Below, one piece after another: positions 61,788-64,000 of a stretch of DNA of 64,000 bases. The position numbers and the translations under genes are program-made. This DNA comes from Bigelowiella natans CCMP2755 (lineage: Eukaryota > Cercozoa > Chlorarachniophyceae). The DNA lies in NCBI GenBank assembly GCA_000320545.1, contig ADNK01001636.1, positions 52,495 to 116,494 of the forward strand, given 5' to 3'. Under the pieces are notes generated by a model that was not told the origin of the DNA, ran no database searches, and saw nothing but the letters and a program-made list of their open reading frames with translations. The number at the start of each line of letters is the position of its first letter. Position 1 is the first letter of the stretch.

Positions 61788-63357
61788 AATGATGATGATG
61801 GTAGAAGGACGATATCGACAGTGGGCGATTTTCTTCGATACCGACCATGAAATACACACTCCATACGCGACGCTAGCCTTAGGGTATGACGTCTCACAAT
61901 TGAATGTGATTTGTGGATATTTACGTGTGCACTACATCCTCCCCCCAAAAAAGCCACTTAAACCTTTACGTACACAGGGAAGAATGATTTCCTATTAATA
62001 TTAGTATCATTTGCATTAATTGTGTTGGGATAGATAATTGTGTTTGCCTACCTACACGTCATGTATAACTGCACAATACCCCTTCGCTTGTTTCCTCATG
62101 GGGGAAATGGTGAGAGACGTGGTACCTGAGTCGCCGTCGTTCGTTTCTATACGCCATTCATACGTCGGCTAGAATGTGGTCTCCGCCATCGTCACGATGT
62201 GCCTTAGTTGAGTTCCTTTCGATTATTCTCAGATCTGCGGAGAGACTGTTAGTTCCATTATCTCTAGATGAGGTACGTACTGTATATCTTGAAGTAAGGA
62301 GGAGGAGGAGGAGGAGGGGCACTCAGGCACCAGCACCAACGCCATTCTTCTCATGATAGAGCGAGAGAGGGGCTGGTGATGACGGTGGTCTTTGAACCGT
62401 ACGATTCAATCGTCACCACCGACGAAATCATCATCATTATCATCATCATCATCATCACCATCATCACCATCATCATCATCATCATGCTTTTGGCTGGATG
62501 GGGGCGCATACATGCTGATGGAAGCTGTGCTGCTGCTGCTGCTGGTGGTGGTGGTGGTGAATTTGTGGGACAGAATGATTATGATCGTTTGTTTGTGGGC
62601 GACATCGCTTTATTTCCGGTAAAATGAAATTCCTCTCCCTCCCCCTCTCCCCCTCCTTCTCCCCCGCCTCCCTTGCTTTGGATCGATGGTGATGGTGATA
62701 GTGTATTGCACAGCCTAACTCTGCTCTGCAACTCGATATATGATGATGCGGAGTGCCTCTCAAAGCGTGGTGGTGTTGAATCGTGTTTCCTTCTGTTCTT
62801 TGAAGGTGCTGGAGCGATTGGACAATGAGGGATTCCTGAAGGCGAAGATTGACCGGTTTGTCTTCAACAGAGTGAAGAGCGTCAATAACGAACCGTAAGT
62901 GCTATTAAAACGTGCGTGACGATGATGATGACGACGACGACAACAACAACAAAAACAACACATCCTTTCTTAAATTCGATAAGATGCTGGAAATATTGAC
63001 GAGATCATTCTTTGTTCCAACTAATGTGTTCGTGTGTGTGTGTGTGTTTACGTGTGCGTTTGGTGAATAAAGGTTTAAAGATCCGAAAACAGGGGGGCGA
63101 CTGACATTTCATCCCGCACAATTAGACCTGCAAGAAGTGATGAGAAAGATCTTACATTTTTATGAATTCCCTGCGTTCGTTTCGCCAGCAGGAGGGGGGG
63201 AGGATGGATGGGATGTGAAAGGCGCACACGTGTGCATATTTGAGCTCCTCCTTACTAATTTCTATAAACCGTTGATGATGGTTAAACACAGATGAAAGTA
63301 ATCGTTAAGGACCTTCATTCACGGTATCTTGCTGGAATGCATAAGGTTATTGAATAA
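59193..63357 (+). CDS. ParA/MinD-type ATPase, nuclear-encoded, 5' end and one internal exon unresolved
   Basis: P-loop ATPase of the SIMIBI class; bacterial relatives segregate DNA or position complexes. Exons 59193-59376, 59633-59698, 59844-59915, [gap], 61030-61117, 61248-61299, 61573-61647, 61805-61883, 62233-62272, 62574-62618, 62806-62894, 63073-63229 and 63292-63357. The deviant Walker A is split by an intron: FVFANNK/GGVGKSTLLFNL, with the signature Lys at NNK-GG. Then follow VNVLVVDLSLYADSSTLLLG (switch Asp), PPNIFLSAGGPELRE, WAIFFDTDHEIHTPYATLAL (Walker B-like DTDH), SAERLLVPLSLDE, NDYDRLFVGDIALFP and KIDRFVFNRVKS, in the ParA order. The N-terminal region is polar. The exon between 59915 and 61030 was not found; a candidate near 60778 is out of phase. 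No leader was seen, so location is unknown. Confidence 0.82.
60875..60926. repeat. (CA)n microsatellite in ParA-gene intron
   Basis: About 50 bases of CA with three CATA interruptions, upstream of the 61030 exon. Confidence 0.95.
61660..61785. repeat. Compound (CAT)n-(TA)n-(TG)n microsatellite in ParA-gene intron
   Basis: Three different repeats follow one another within 130 bases and fill nearly the whole intron between exons 61573-61647 and 61805-61883. Confidence 0.95.
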
Positions 63358-63408
63358 GAAGAAAAGAAGCGGCTGCTCGATCATTTTGAAGCCTGAGTAT
63401 CAAATGAG

Positions 63409-63655
63409 TCAACTTGACGATGTCATTCCGGGAAGGTATTCCTTGATGCGGATATGGTTGGGAGCTCGAATCAACGCTTCTTTCAACGGTACATAGATTT
63501 TACCAAGTTTTGCCTTCGTACTTGCATGAGACGATTTGGCTGTTTGGCTCAGATATGTCACGGCCTTACGTCTGGCAGGGTAGCAACGCTTAAAGCACAA
63601 AGAAGCAGCATTGCCTCCCGGCACACATAGACCGACTTTCTCCATCATCCACAAA

Positions 63656-63695
<40 letters not shown>

Positions 63696-64000
63696 TGCAG
63701 CAGATACACCCACAAACACACACAAATCCACTTAATTGTAAGCACATGCCCATGAGTTCCTAAAATCTCTTTCAGATCAAACGCAATCAACCTGAGCAAG
63801 TCGAAGGTAGTAGTAGAGCGTCGGTATATTTTAAACATTTTAAATATTTAAATATATTTAAGGCCCTCTCTCCGATGTGAATAGAAACAACAATGATGAA
63901 AATAAATAATCACCAGGGAATAGCTCTCACCGAGTTGGATTCCACTGCCAGTGCTCATGTTGGCAAGGGTCTTGATGCTGCCGGTGGAGGGGGGGGGGGG
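63409..64000 (-). CDS. 3' end of an unrecognised gene, runs off the right edge
   Basis: Last exon about 63409-63650 ends IYVPLKEALIRAPNHIRIKE, then YLPGMTSSS and a stop. Upstream pieces are LIAFDLKEILGTHGH (about 63730-63775, after the acceptor TTGCTCAG) and SIKTLANMSTGSGIQL (63931 to the edge, donor GTGAGA). Not recognised. Its stop lies only about 50 bases from the ParA stop, far closer than other convergent pairs here. A (GT)n repeat at 63659-63691 lies in the intron. Confidence 0.45.

Noticed and set aside
1-64000. CRISPR arrays, prokaryotic operons, prophage or insertion sequences
   Set aside because: Repeats are microsatellites without unique spacers. Genes are intron-bearing and single, and no transposase or integrase motifs were seen.

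Overview
This window is nuclear DNA from an intron-rich, probably single-celled or algal eukaryote. The evidence is GT-AG introns in nearly every gene, eukaryote-only families (snurportin-1, full-length ABCA, RING E3, two SET-domain proteins, a CCR4/nocturnin-type nuclease), signal peptides and a KTEL carboxyl terminus. A stramenopile or another secondary-plastid lineage fits best (leader-bearing SET protein of the Rubisco-LSMT/SETD type, class I heme peroxidase, nuclear ParA-like ATPase), but that is inference. I see no rRNA, tRNA, CRISPR array or recognisable transposon.

Layout, left to right: a giant zinc-finger/Tudor-like/SET chromatin protein (+, 604-11326); an ER-type ascorbate/cytochrome c peroxidase (-, 12744-14226); a RING E3 with a CaaX end (+, 14700-15688); a 2,235-residue ABCA transporter (-, 16424-25579); a 16-exon SET methyltransferase (+, 26006-29463); a secreted nucleotidyltransferase-fold protein (+, 31130-32857); an unrecognised 454-residue protein (-, 33816-37024); a coiled-coil protein (+, 37259-39508); an endonuclease/exonuclease/phosphatase (EEP) protein with a Ser-rich tail (-, 40555-48248); a small hypothetical protein (-, 48296-48831); snurportin-1 (+, 49829-54263); a nucleoredoxin-like protein lacking its first redox Cys (-, 55925-58023); a ParA-like ATPase (+, 59193-63357); and the 3' end of a minus-strand gene at the right edge.

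Most gene models were rebuilt by chaining exons whose splice phases match and whose summed length is a multiple of three. That worked without gaps for the peroxidase, RING, ABCA, SETD-type, 454-residue and nucleoredoxin genes, and for snurportin from 49829 onward. Junctions remain open in the first SET gene, the EEP gene and the ParA gene.

Neighbouring genes nearly always alternate strand. Divergent pairs share short 5' spacers (about 0.2-0.5 kb where both ends are mapped). Convergent pairs are mostly separated by 0.7-1.7 kb spacers, most of them rich in TGCATG/CATGCA words and almost free of microsatellites. Introns are packed with di- and trinucleotide repeats. The genes do not form one pathway; they are ordinary single-copy functions (chromatin, snRNP import, mRNA or oligonucleotide turnover, redox, lipid transport).
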